A DNA stretch of 64,000 nt, taken from positions 59,854 through 123,853 of the forward strand of contig NZ_JAMQHS010000010.1 of NCBI RefSeq assembly GCF_023845585.1. Reading direction: 5' to 3'. Positions 45,096-53,141 of the stretch are shown piece by piece. Below the pieces are notes generated by a model. The model was given only the letters and a program-made list of their open reading frames with translations. It ran no database searches and was not told where the DNA came from. Position numbers and translations under genes: made by a program. Numbering within the stretch: position 1 is the stretch's first letter; each line of letters begins with the position of its first letter. The DNA is from Clostridium sp. CMCC3677. Its GTDB lineage: Bacteria > Bacillota > Clostridia > Clostridiales > Clostridiaceae.

Positions 45096-45602
45096 ATGGA
45101 ATGGTTAAACTGTGAAACAAAAGAGAAAATATTAAAAGAAAAGTATGGATCATTAGATAAATTAAGAAAGGCAATAAAAAAGGATTGTAGACAGTTGCTT
45201 TTACAATATAATTCTAGTGATAAAAACGTAATAGAAATGTTTAGAATAACAAGTGGAAGTTGGAAAGGAATTATAGATAAGATTAGTATATTTAAAGAGG
45301 TCATTAAAAAGTTAAATATGGATGTGAACAAAGTAGAAAAAGATGAAAGGGAAGAAAGCAGCGAAACTTTTTTTAAATCAGAGCAAGCGAGATTAATATT
45401 TTACCTTTTAGAAATAGATGGAGTAAAAAGAGCAAAAGCATTAAATATAACGAAAACACAATATAGTAATAAAAAATTAGCAAAAAAATGGAGAGATAAT
45501 ATTGCAAAGAAGATACATCCTGATATATGTAATGTAAAAGGAGCTAATAAAGCAATAAGCAAGTTGAATCAATTATATGAAGAGATGACAGCCTATGAAT
45601 AA
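45096..45602 (+). CDS. J-domain (DnaJ-like) protein
   Basis: A 168-residue protein with a C-terminal J-domain-like segment, KKWRDNIAKKIHPDICNVKG followed by KAISKLNQLYEEM (about 129-166). It contains the HPD tripeptide that activates Hsp70 ATPase. The N-terminal 120 residues are helical and unrecognised, without a zinc finger or the C-terminal client-binding domain of real DnaJ. It overlaps the next gene by 8 bases. J-domain-like proteins with unknown partners occur in accessory islands; here a chaperone-dependent or structural role is possible. AGGAGATTAGTT precedes the ATG. Confidence 0.75.
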   Translation: MEWLNCETKEKILKEKYGSLDKLRKAIKKDCRQLLLQYNSSDKNVIEMFRITSGSWKGIIDKISIFKEVIKKLNMDVNKVEKDEREESSETFFKSEQARLIFYLLEIDGVKRAKALNITKTQYSNKKLAKKWRDNIAKKIHPDICNVKGANKAISKLNQLYEEMTAYE

Positions 45603-46320
45603 TGAAAATGCATTAGTGCCTTTTGAAAAATCTTTAAAGGATATTATTTTTAAAAGACCAGATCCATTATCTAATACTAATAAAACGCATGTAACTAGAA
45701 TTCTAAATGCCTATAATCAAACAACATATTTTGATAGTCATGGAGTAATTTGGATAGAGTCTACTAGACTTGCTGATATATTAAGAACTAATAAGGCTAA
45801 TGCTAAATATATTATATCTAATGAAATAGAAGATAAATCAAAGCAAAATATAGGTGGAAAGATTTATGTTGTTGGTTATGAAATAAAAAAAATAATAGAC
45901 AAGTTTATACAAGAAACAGGAGTAGGGACTAAAAAACAGTATCTTAAATATTCAGAAATGATATTTAATGCTATAAGGGATTGTGATACTGCTCAAAATA
46001 TGAGAGCTGTATATCAAAATCAATTACAAGGTGATGTAAAAAAATTAAAAAAGAAAAGAATTAGAAAATATAGAATAAAAAATGATGAATTAACAGGTGA
46101 AGAATTAATTGAAAAGACATCAGAGTTTTCTCATATTAGAAGTTATGCTCTTTTCAAAGATATATCGGACAAAATAGATAATGGGTTAATAGTGAATAAA
46201 GAAATTCATAATATAATATCCCAAAAAGGAATTAATGATGAGGAAGAATTATTAATTTTGTGCAAGGAAAGAAATTGGAATATAAGTTGGTATAATAAGT
46301 ATAAATTAACATTTATGTAA
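45595..46320 (+). CDS. Hypothetical partner of the J-domain protein
   Basis: A 241-residue soluble protein, translationally coupled to the J-domain gene. A basic stretch VKKLKKKRIRKYRIKNDELTG lies in the middle (cited in part), and the N-terminal half has GVIWIESTRLADILRTNKAN, which could be a winged-helix. No catalytic motif is visible. The tight coupling argues that the two products act together. It is followed by a remnant and the cassette terminator. Function unknown. Confidence 0.6.
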   Translation: MNNENALVPFEKSLKDIIFKRPDPLSNTNKTHVTRILNAYNQTTYFDSHGVIWIESTRLADILRTNKANAKYIISNEIEDKSKQNIGGKIYVVGYEIKKIIDKFIQETGVGTKKQYLKYSEMIFNAIRDCDTAQNMRAVYQNQLQGDVKKLKKKRIRKYRIKNDELTGEELIEKTSEFSHIRSYALFKDISDKIDNGLIVNKEIHNIISQKGINDEEELLILCKERNWNISWYNKYKLTFM

Positions 46321-46429
46321 TTAAAAGATATAGAAATAGTTTTAGACTAAAAGTTTTAATTTGCAAGGTGTAATTTACTAGATGAAAATAATATTTGGTG
46401 GGATAAATCAGAAGAAACAATAATAAGGT

Positions 46430-46632
46430 TTGAATTTACTTATAGATTAAGAAAAATGCTAATAGAGCTTAATTAAGTTTAAGTTTTATTAGCATTTTTA
46501 GTGCAGTTTTAAAGAGGAGATATTTAAGGTGTTTGATTTTTTAATATTGTGACATAACACATTCTATGGTTTTAGGTTTAACAATAAGATATTTTTGGAT
46601 ATAATAGAGATAATACAATTGATTACTATAAT
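46430..46632 (+). repeat. Coding remnant, terminator and repeated promoter block, copy 2
   Basis: The spacer 46321-46659 holds a coding remnant ending RLRKMLIELN, the AAAATGCTAATA hairpin, and the promoter block TTTGATTTTTTAATATTGTG... with TTTAAC (46577-46582), 17 bases, TATAAT (46600-46605). The block matches 43118-43222. Here it drives the AAA-ATPase gene rather than the HipA-like one. Confidence 0.75.
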
Positions 46633-46659
46633 GTATAAGTTAAAAAATGGAGGTTTGTT

Positions 46660-48336
46660 ATGAATTTAAAGCCACTACCAATAGGAGTAGATAATTTTGA
46701 AATGTTAATAACTAGAGGTTATTACTATATAGATAAAACATTATTAATAAAGGATTTATTAGATAATAAGGCATCAGTAAATTTATTTACAAGACCAAGA
46801 AGATTCGGAAAAACTTTAAATATGAGTATGCTTCAATATTATTTTGAAAAGAGGGAAGAAGATAATGCTTATCTTTTTGAAAATCTAAATATAATAAAAG
46901 CAGGAGAAGAGTATATTTCTCATATGGGACAGTATCCTGTAATTAATCTTTCTTTAAAATCTGCAAAACAACCTAATTTTGAACTTGCATTTAAATGCAT
47001 GAAAGAAGAAATAACTAACGAATTTAGAAGACATGAATATATTTTAAAAAGTGACAAATTAAATAATGAAAAGGAACAATATTTGAGAATTGTAAAAGGT
47101 GATGATGAAGACGGACTTTATATAACTTCATTGAAGTTTTTATCTCAATGCTTAGAAAAATATCATAACAAAAAAGTAATAATACTTATTGATGAATACG
47201 ATGTGCCTCTTGAAAATGCATTTTTTGAAGGATTTTATGATAAAATGATAAAATTTATAAGATCACTTTTTGAATCAGCTTTAAAAACAAATTCTTCTTT
47301 AGAGTTTTCTGTAATAACAGGTTGTTTAAGAATTAGTAGAGAAAGTATATTTACAGGACTTAACAATTTAGAAATAATATCAATTTTAAATAAGTCATAT
47401 GATGAGTATTTTGGATTTACTCAAAAAGAAATAGATAAAATGCTTGAAGATTACAATTTAATAGATAAAGAAATATTAATAAAAGATTGGTATAATGGTT
47501 ATATTTTTGGCGATGCTAAAGTTTATAATCCTTGGAGTGCAGTACGCTTTATAAAGGATTTAAGGATAAATCCAAATGTAATACCAACATCGTATTGGGC
47601 AAATACGAGTTCTAATAGTATTGTTAAGAGTTTAATTGAAAAAGCAGATAGTGTAACAAAAAAAGAAATTGAGCTTTTGATTGAAGGAAAAACTATAGAA
47701 AAAAGAGTTCATAAAGATATAACTTATGATGAAATGTATGATAGTATGGAAAATCTTTGGAACTTTATGTTCTTTACTGGCTATTTTAAAAAAGTTGGAG
47801 AAAGAATGGATGAAGAGGATAATCACTATATAACTCTTAAAATACCTAATAAAGAAGTTAAATATATTTTTAAAAACAAGATATTAAAGTGGTTTCACGA
47901 TAAGGTTAAAGTAAAAGATTTATCTATAATGTATAGTGCTATATTTAATAAAGATGTTGAAACCTTCCAAAAAGAATTAAATGTAATGCTTAGACAAACT
48001 ATAAGTTTTAATGATGCTTATGAAAATTTCTATCATGGATTTACTCTTGGCGTTTTAGCTAATATGCATGACTTTTTAGTAAAGTCTAACAGAGAAGCTG
48101 GAGATGGCAGAAGTGATATATTTATAAAATCACTTTCAATATTTGAGCCATGCGTTATATTAGAACTTAAAGTATGTGATAAACCTAAAGATATTTTTAA
48201 GAAATGTGATGAAGCATTAGCACAAATTGATGCAAAAAATTACGAAGAAGAACTTAAAGAAGAAGGATATGAAAACATAATTAAGTATGGTATTTCATTT
48301 TATAGAAAAGATTGTGTGATAAAAGTTAAAGAATAG
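46660..48336 (+). CDS. AAA-ATPase-like / PD-(D/E)XK nuclease-like protein
   Basis: A 558-residue protein of the AAA-ATPase_like plus PDDEXK_9 architecture (often labelled DUF1703). The N-terminal KPLPIGVDNFEMLITRGYYYIDKT and Walker A region RPRRFGKTL are diagnostic, and Walker B is ILIDEYDVPL (near 180). The C-terminal nuclease-like part shows GDGRSDIFIKS and ILELKVC, the D...ExK set. Many genomes carry dozens of copies, and a mobile or defence role is suspected but not settled. A remnant of another copy is at 50857. The start follows a GGAGG site and the repeated promoter. Confidence 0.88.
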   Translation: MNLKPLPIGVDNFEMLITRGYYYIDKTLLIKDLLDNKASVNLFTRPRRFGKTLNMSMLQYYFEKREEDNAYLFENLNIIKAGEEYISHMGQYPVINLSLKSAKQPNFELAFKCMKEEITNEFRRHEYILKSDKLNNEKEQYLRIVKGDDEDGLYITSLKFLSQCLEKYHNKKVIILIDEYDVPLENAFFEGFYDKMIKFIRSLFESALKTNSSLEFSVITGCLRISRESIFTGLNNLEIISILNKSYDEYFGFTQKEIDKMLEDYNLIDKEILIKDWYNGYIFGDAKVYNPWSAVRFIKDLRINPNVIPTSYWANTSSNSIVKSLIEKADSVTKKEIELLIEGKTIEKRVHKDITYDEMYDSMENLWNFMFFTGYFKKVGERMDEEDNHYITLKIPNKEVKYIFKNKILKWFHDKVKVKDLSIMYSAIFNKDVETFQKELNVMLRQTISFNDAYENFYHGFTLGVLANMHDFLVKSNREAGDGRSDIFIKSLSIFEPCVILELKVCDKPKDIFKKCDEALAQIDAKNYEEELKEEGYENIIKYGISFYRKDCVIKVKE

Positions 48337-48538
48337 AATTTTGTGGAATATATTAAATAAATGAAGTTTATCCACTACCTTATTTTTTTGATGTTATACA
48401 ATATTCTTCAATTTCAAATAAGAAATTAATAAATCATATAGACAATGAGGGGAAGATAATATATACAAAGAAATTGTGATGTTTAAATTTTGTATATTGT
48501 GAGATATAATATATTTAATAAAATTTTGGAGGAGTATT

Positions 48539-48796
48539 ATGAATAATATAAAAACAGAAGAAACATTATATGATCAATTTTTAAAATATTCATATAAAGA
48601 TTTTGAGGATGTTTTTTATTCTAAAGCTCAAGGGAAAAATATTGGAAGAAATCAATCTTTAACAGATACAACTAATTATAATATTAAAAAATTGAAATCT
48701 TTATTTGATGAAAGTTATAAAAGAGTCTTTTTATCAGCTGCTGAAGTTAGAAAAATGTTTGGAAATTCAAAAAATGTTATAGATATTTTTAGATAA
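48539..48796 (+). CDS. Small hypothetical protein
   Basis: An 85-residue soluble protein (MNNIKTEETLYDQFLKYSYK...) with a C-terminal helix LSAAEVRKMFGNSKNVIDIF. TTGGAGGAGTATT precedes the ATG, and a clear terminator follows, so it looks like a real single-gene unit. Upstream, TATATTGTGAGATATAATA resembles the ATATTGTGACATA part of the repeated promoter blocks. No family recognised. Confidence 0.65.
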   Translation: MNNIKTEETLYDQFLKYSYKDFEDVFYSKAQGKNIGRNQSLTDTTNYNIKKLKSLFDESYKRVFLSAAEVRKMFGNSKNVIDIFR

Positions 48797-48819
48797 AATT
48801 TAAAGAAGTTACAGAAAAT

Positions 48820-48852
48820 AGCCTAAAGTATCATTTAAGGTACTTTAGGCTT
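48820..48852. terminator. Intrinsic terminator
   Basis: AGCCTAAAGTA pairs with TACTTTAGGCT across TCATTTAAGG. It separates the + strand island from the minus-strand fusB-like gene and may serve both sides. Confidence 0.75.
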
Positions 48853-48918
48853 AAAAGTCTAGTTTATAATTTATTTCTTTATTCTTCACTTTTACATAAT
48901 GTACGCAAGTGCAAGTCA

Positions 48919-49581
48919 TCAATCTTTTATATTGTTAACAGTCTTTAAGATTTTCTCTAGTTTTTCAATAGATGTAATTCTTTCATTACACTTATCGCTA
49001 TTTAAACATATATCAAATCCTATGGATTTATAAGCACCTTTACTAGCGTTATCTGTTTTACATATAGGTGAAACAAAAGCTACTTCATTTTCACGACCTA
49101 TATGATTGCAAAGGGCACATATGTGAGTGTTGTTAGAAGCATAATTTTGAAGTCTACATGACATACCTATAAGTTTACCATTCATATTATAAGCTATAAA
49201 TAATTTTCTAATTGATTCATCAACCCAACCTAAATAAACATTCGTTGAATCATGCTCAGTTAAGTCTGGTACTTTTAATTTCTTTTCTTTTCTAAACAAT
49301 TTACTAATTTGTGCATTTGTTATATTTGGCATTTCATATACATATTCTTTCAGCTTATTTGAATACTGTTCAATGTATAATGGATCAGTTATTTTACTGA
49401 TATCAAGTAGCTTTTCTTCTTCCTCAGATAAATCTGTAAAAAGACGTAATATCTTTCCCTGTATATATGCTTTGTTTGTTTCAACGATATTAGGATCTAC
49501 ACAATTTCTGAAAGTATTATTTAAATCGAATAAACATTTTTTTATATAATTATATTCATATCTTTTTATAAAGGCTTTCAT
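48919..49581 (-). CDS. FusB/FusC family elongation factor G-binding protein
   Basis: A 220-residue protein of the FusB family, which binds EF-G and frees it from fusidic-acid-stalled ribosomes. The N-terminal helical half is followed by a treble-clef zinc domain with HICALCNHIGRENEVAFVSPIC (cited in part) and GFDICLNSDKCNERI, supplying the cysteine ligands. Clostridial chromosomal homologues are widespread and need not give high resistance. The ATG at 49581 is chosen because GAGGTG lies before it. A terminator/antiterminator-like leader lies upstream (49671-49811). Confidence 0.88.
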   Translation of the reverse strand: MKAFIKRYEYNYIKKCLFDLNNTFRNCVDPNIVETNKAYIQGKILRLFTDLSEEEEKLLDISKITDPLYIEQYSNKLKEYVYEMPNITNAQISKLFRKEKKLKVPDLTEHDSTNVYLGWVDESIRKLFIAYNMNGKLIGMSCRLQNYASNNTHICALCNHIGRENEVAFVSPICKTDNASKGAYKSIGFDICLNSDKCNERITSIEKLEKILKTVNNIKD

Positions 49582-49670
49582 AAAATTCAGCACCTCTTTT
49601 CTGTTATTTTTATTATTTATTTAATTAAATAAGTCATTACTTTAAAGTTTATTTTGGCTTAAATAAAAAA

Positions 49671-49811
49671 GATGATTATTATTACTCCAACTGAAAGTAA
49701 CAATAATCATCGAAATTTAAAATACATTACATACTCACAATAATTTTACTTAAGAATCATATTTTAAATTAGAAATGATAACTTTCAGTGGATCGCCACA
49801 ATGAAATCATA
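49671..49811 (-). promoter_or_regulatory. Candidate attenuator leader of the fusB-like gene
   Basis: Read on the minus strand: promoter TTGAGT (49835-49830), 18 bases, TATGAT (49811-49806). A segment CCACTGAAAGT (49791-49781) lies at the 5' end of the transcript. Further down is an intrinsic terminator, GATGATTATTGTTACT / AGTAATAATAATCATC with TTTTTTATTT (49711-49671). The early segment can pair with ACTTTCAGTTGG in the terminator's left arm and loop (11 pairs, one bulge), which would prevent the terminator. A six-codon frame MYFKFR (49727-49707) ends in the left arm and might be the ribosome sensor. Confidence 0.5.
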
Positions 49812-49858
49812 ACACTATTTAAAATAGGAACTCAATCTAATAAATGATTCTGTAATAA

Positions 49859-50137
49859 TTATGAGCAAATACGCTTTTCTTCACCTATTATTCTTCTTAT
49901 ACTTTTTTCAGACAGATAATATTCTTGAGTTAGTTCATTAATAGTAGTCCCATTAAGGTATTTTTTATAAATTTCATTATTTCTAAGCTTAAGACTACTC
50001 TTTATACCACTCTTTTCTCCCCAGGCTTTATGATTTTCATTTTTTCTAGGTACATAAAGATATTTTCCGTCTATATATTCTTGTATTATTTTAACGATTT
50101 CTTCTGGTAACACATCGTGTGCTTTTGCATATTTCAT
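49859..50137 (-). CDS. CD3324 family HTH protein
   Basis: A 92-residue protein with the family pattern MKYAKAHDVLPEEIVKIIQEY at the start, then YIDGKYLYVPRK, and a C-terminal helix-turn-helix LTQEYYLSEKSIRRII. CD3324-family proteins are small putative DNA-binding regulators common in Firmicutes, related to Mor-like HTH proteins. AAGGAGTAAAG precedes the ATG. Targets unknown. A promoter-proximal short ORF and a stem-loop lie upstream on the same strand and could control it. Confidence 0.88.
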   Translation of the reverse strand: MKYAKAHDVLPEEIVKIIQEYIDGKYLYVPRKNENHKAWGEKSGIKSSLKLRNNEIYKKYLNGTTINELTQEYYLSEKSIRRIIGEEKRICS

Positions 50138-50233
50138 TTCTTTACTCCTTAATATTTATCATAGTATTAAAGCAAAGAATACTAAAAAAGCTATGTGTTA
50201 CAGAACCTAAGATATATGAGCATTTCAGCTAAA

Positions 50234-50329
50234 TTAACAGCTTAGGCTCCATACAAAGCATAGCTTACTTTGTTGTAGTCCTTGCAAGGAGCAAGCTGAT
50301 TTATAGCTGAATGTATCATAAACATTCAT
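50234..50329 (-). CDS. Short Cys-containing ORF (31 residues), possible leader peptide
   Basis: The frame MNVYDTFSYKSACSLQGL... has three Cys and ends SLSC. Its expression signals are unusually good: GGAGGTG 8 bases before the ATG, and a promoter at 50386-50357 (TTCAAT, 18 bases, extended TGATATAAT). After it, GAGCCTAAG and CTTAGGTTC form a stem before the CD3324-family gene. It may be a leader peptide for that gene or a chance frame in a structured leader. Confidence 0.4.
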   Translation of the reverse strand: MNVYDTFSYKSACSLQGLQQSKLCFVWSLSC

Positions 50330-50403
50330 AAAATACACCTCCAATACGTTAGATTTATTATATCATAGTTAAGTAATAAAATTGAATATATCAATCATTA
50401 TTG

Positions 50404-50518
50404 TTCTGAGCAAGGATTGATAATTTTACATATTGATTCTGATTTAGATAAAATAAAAATACTTAAAAATGAGTTGCTTGATATTGATGGTGTTAAAGTA
50501 AAATATATAACTTTATAA
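50404..50518 (+). pseudogene. C-terminal remnant of a small regulatory-type domain
   Basis: A start-less frame, IDSDLDKIKILKNELLDIDG followed by VKVKYITL and a stop. The pattern (hydrophobic strand, helix, then DGVKVK strand) is that of ACT-like ends of NikR or hydrogenase-regulator proteins. Only the last 38 codons remain. Part of the 1-kb gene-poor stretch 50138-51176. Confidence 0.35.
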
Positions 50519-50614
50519 TTGCTCTCTATTTAAATTGTACATTAAATTTAATCTAAGATAGATTGTTGAATATAAATTTTATAAGAAGGAAAAACTGAAA
50601 TTGAGGTGAGAAAA

Positions 50615-50731
50615 ATGTTAAAAAATAAATTTAATAAAAATAGGAATGATAATAAATCATCAGATAGCAATATGGAAACAGGAGAAAAACTGCATAAACC
50701 TACAAGAGGTCTTCCTAGAACGGAAAAATAA
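50615..50731 (+). CDS. Small basic hypothetical protein (38 residues)
   Basis: MLKNKFNKNRNDNKSSDSNM then a tail with METGEKLHKPTRGLP and RTEK. TTGAGGTGAG stands before the ATG and a strong terminator lies 40 bases after the stop, so this is a complete small gene unit. The hydrophilic, disordered, Asn/Lys-rich make-up is typical of many tiny clostridial proteins of unknown role. Confidence 0.5.
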   Translation: MLKNKFNKNRNDNKSSDSNMETGEKLHKPTRGLPRTEK

Positions 50732-50769
50732 CAAAAGGATTAGCTCTTTTATGTAAGTTTACCCAATGC

Positions 50770-50809
50770 AAGCACTGCACTAAATTTATGTTTAGTGTAG
50801 TGCTTTTTT
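50770..50809 (+). terminator. Intrinsic terminator
   Basis: AGCACTGCACTAAA pairs with TTTAGTGTAGTGCT across TTTATG, followed by TTTTT. It ends the 38-codon gene. Confidence 0.9.
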
Positions 50810-50856
50810 AGTATCCAGTCTATAAAGTACATTTATTAATATAAAGAAATTAAGAG

Positions 50857-50915
50857 TGTATATATATATGATGAATACTTTGGATTTACTCAAGAAAATA
50901 TAAATAATAATTATT
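50857..50915 (+). pseudogene. Fragment of an AAA-ATPase-like (DUF1703-type) gene
   Basis: YDEYFGFTQENI in frame matches YDEYFGFTQKEI of the gene at 46660 (near residue 247), at protein and DNA level. Nothing of the gene is left on either side. A second scrap, KKEVDELSEFKKF then AQDCGFTDFMEEDL in a shifted frame, lies at about 51053-51148. These show past gene loss before the acyl-CoA dehydrogenase gene. Confidence 0.55.
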
Positions 50916-51176
50916 ATTAAAAGATAAAAATAGGGTTGTAATAAATGATTTTAAGTAATATAATAGATTTATAAAGTAAATATATACATTAAATAAATAT
51001 ATTTCACAATATGTAATAATATACAATATATTATTTAATGGCTTGTAAAAACAAAAAAGAAGTAGATGAGTTATCTGAGTTTAAGAAATTTTGCTTATAG
51101 AAGCTCAAGATTGTGGTTTTACAGATTTTATGGAAGAGGATTTATGATAATGTATTGATTAAAAGGAGGGAAATAT

Positions 51177-53084
51177 ATGTTTTTTAAGACTATGGTACAA
51201 CATGAAAATTTGAGGACAAAAATAAGAGAGTTTGCTGAAGAAGAAGTTAAACCTATTGCATTTATGTTAGATCAGGAAAATAAATTCCCAGAAGAAGCCA
51301 TTCATAAGTTAGCTGATATGGGAATGATGGGGATACCATATTCGAAAAAGTATGGAGGAGCAGGTCTGGATGTAATCAGTTATGCAATTGCTGTTGAGGA
51401 ATTATCAAGAGTGGATGGTGGTACAGGTGTAATTCTTTCTGCTCATACATCTTTGGGTTCATATCCAATTGCTGCCTATGGGACAGAAGAACAAAAAAAG
51501 AAGTATTTAGTTTCTTTAGCTAAAGGAGAAAAAATTGGTGCTTTCGGTCTCACAGAGGAAAATGCTGGTAGTGATGCTGGAGGTACAGAGACTACTGCTG
51601 TCTTAGAAGGCGATTATTATATTTTAAATGGAGAAAAGATATTCATAACTAATGCAGGTAAGGCTGATATTTATGTGGTTTTTGCAATTACTACACCTAA
51701 TATAGGTATTCGCGGTATCAGTGCATTCATTGTAGAGAAGGGCTGGGAAGGATTTAGTTTTGGTAAACATTACGACAAGATGGGTATTCGCTCTTCTGCT
51801 ACTGCAGAACTGATTTTCAACGATGTAAAAGTTCCTAAAGAAAATTTGCTTGGTAAAGAGGGCGAAGGCTTTAAGATTGCTATGTCTACATTGGATGGTG
51901 GTCGTATCGGTATTGCAGCTCAGGCACTTGGTATTGCACAAGGCGCTTATGAACATGCATTGGAGTATTCAAAAGAAAGAGTACAATTTGGAAAACCTAT
52001 CTGTCAGCAACAGGTTATTGCTTTTAAATTGGCGGACATGGCTACAAAGCTTAGAGCAGCCAGATTGCTTGTTTACAGTGCAGCAGAATTGAAAGGAAAT
52101 CATGAGAGCTATATTATGGAAGCAGCAATGGCTAAACAATACGCTTCTGACGTTTGTCTTGAAATTGTTAATGATGCACTTCAAATATTTGGAGGAAGTG
52201 GTTATCTTAAAGGCATGGAAGTTGAACGTGCATACAGAGATGCTAAGATTTGTACAATATATGAAGGAACCAATGAAATTCAACGTCTTGTTATTTCTTC
52301 TCAAATAATAGGTAAAATGCCAAAGGCAGAGCGTCCAGGTAAAGTTTATCAACATGAACCTGAGACTGGTTATCGTAAAAAAATGATTTTCAAGAAAGGA
52401 ACTCCAGAAGAGAGAGTTAAGGACCTTGTGGAAGCTCTTAAAGCAGAAGGTTATGATTTTACAGTTGGAATTCCTATAGATACTCCTATCAGTAAGGCTG
52501 AAAGAGTAGTTAGCGCAGGCTTAGGCATAGGGGAAAAAGAAAATATGAAACTCATAGAAGATTTATCAACACAAGTAGGTGCAGCTATAGGCTCTTCACG
52601 TCCAGTAGCTGAAACACTTAAGTATTTACCACTAAATCGTTATGTTGGTATGTCTGGTCAAAAATTCAGGGGAAATCTTTATATTGCTTGCGGTATTTCA
52701 GGCGCAGGTCAACATTTAAAAGGCATAAAAGATGCTACGACAATTGTTGCTATAAATATTAATCCTAATGCAAAAATTTTCAAGAATGCAGATTACGGGA
52801 TTGTTGGAGATTTAAAAGAAATCTTGCCATTACTTACTGCAGCTTTAGATAATGGAGAACCTAAGAAGGAAGCGCCTCCAATGAAAAAGATGAAGAGATC
52901 AATTCCAAAGAAAGCTGTTCCAACTTGGAAACATTATGTCTGCAACGGATGCGGGTACGAATATGATCCTAGCGTTGGTGATTCTGAAGGTGAAGTAGTT
53001 CCAGGAACACTTTTTGAAAATGTACCTGAAGATTGGACTTGCCCTGCTTGTGGTGAAGAAAAAAATATGTTTATAGAAGTATAA
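51177..53084 (+). CDS. Acyl-CoA dehydrogenase - ETF domain - rubredoxin fusion
   Basis: A 635-residue three-part protein. Residues 1 to about 380 are a full acyl-CoA dehydrogenase ([14 protein letters not shown] flavin motif, catalytic Glu in [11 protein letters not shown] near 363). Residues about 385-560 resemble the C-terminal FAD domain of electron-transfer flavoprotein alpha (VSAGLGIG, then [12 protein letters not shown], then [21 protein letters not shown] and DYGIVGD). After a Lys/Pro linker, residues 585-635 are a rubredoxin ([10 protein letters not shown] and CPACGEE, all four Cys present). Electrons from an acyl-CoA could thus pass within one chain to the rubredoxin. The ETF alpha N-domain and ETF beta are missing. 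A flavodiiron protein follows 57 bases downstream. Confidence 0.93.
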   Translation: MFFKTMVQHENLRTKIREFAEEEVKPIAFMLDQENKFPEEAIHKLADMGMMGIPYSKKYGGAGLDVISYAIAVEELSRVDGGTGVILSAHTSLGSYPIAAYGTEEQKKKYLVSLAKGEKIGAFGLTEENAGSDAGGTETTAVLEGDYYILNGEKIFITNAGKADIYVVFAITTPNIGIRGISAFIVEKGWEGFSFGKHYDKMGIRSSATAELIFNDVKVPKENLLGKEGEGFKIAMSTLDGGRIGIAAQALGIAQGAYEHALEYSKERVQFGKPICQQQVIAFKLADMATKLRAARLLVYSAAELKGNHESYIMEAAMAKQYASDVCLEIVNDALQIFGGSGYLKGMEVERAYRDAKICTIYEGTNEIQRLVISSQIIGKMPKAERPGKVYQHEPETGYRKKMIFKKGTPEERVKDLVEALKAEGYDFTVGIPIDTPISKAERVVSAGLGIGEKENMKLIEDLSTQVGAAIGSSRPVAETLKYLPLNRYVGMSGQKFRGNLYIACGISGAGQHLKGIKDATTIVAININPNAKIFKNADYGIVGDLKEILPLLTAALDNGEPKKEAPPMKKMKRSIPKKAVPTWKHYVCNGCGYEYDPSVGDSEGEVVPGTLFENVPEDWTCPACGEEKNMFIEV

Positions 53085-53141
53085 TATACACAATTAAGTA
53101 AACAGAAAAAAATGTATTTAGTGTAAAGGAGGATTAAATTA

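Noticed and set aside
49769..49810. 13-codon frame MISLWRSTESYHF as leader peptide of the fusB-like gene
   Set aside because: Its ATG overlaps the predicted -10 box, so it would not be in the transcript, and it has no ribosome binding site.
51624..52355. Open frames of 110-128 codons opposite the acyl-CoA dehydrogenase fusion
   Set aside because: The + strand protein is a clear full-length family member; the antisense frames show no conserved motif and no start signals.
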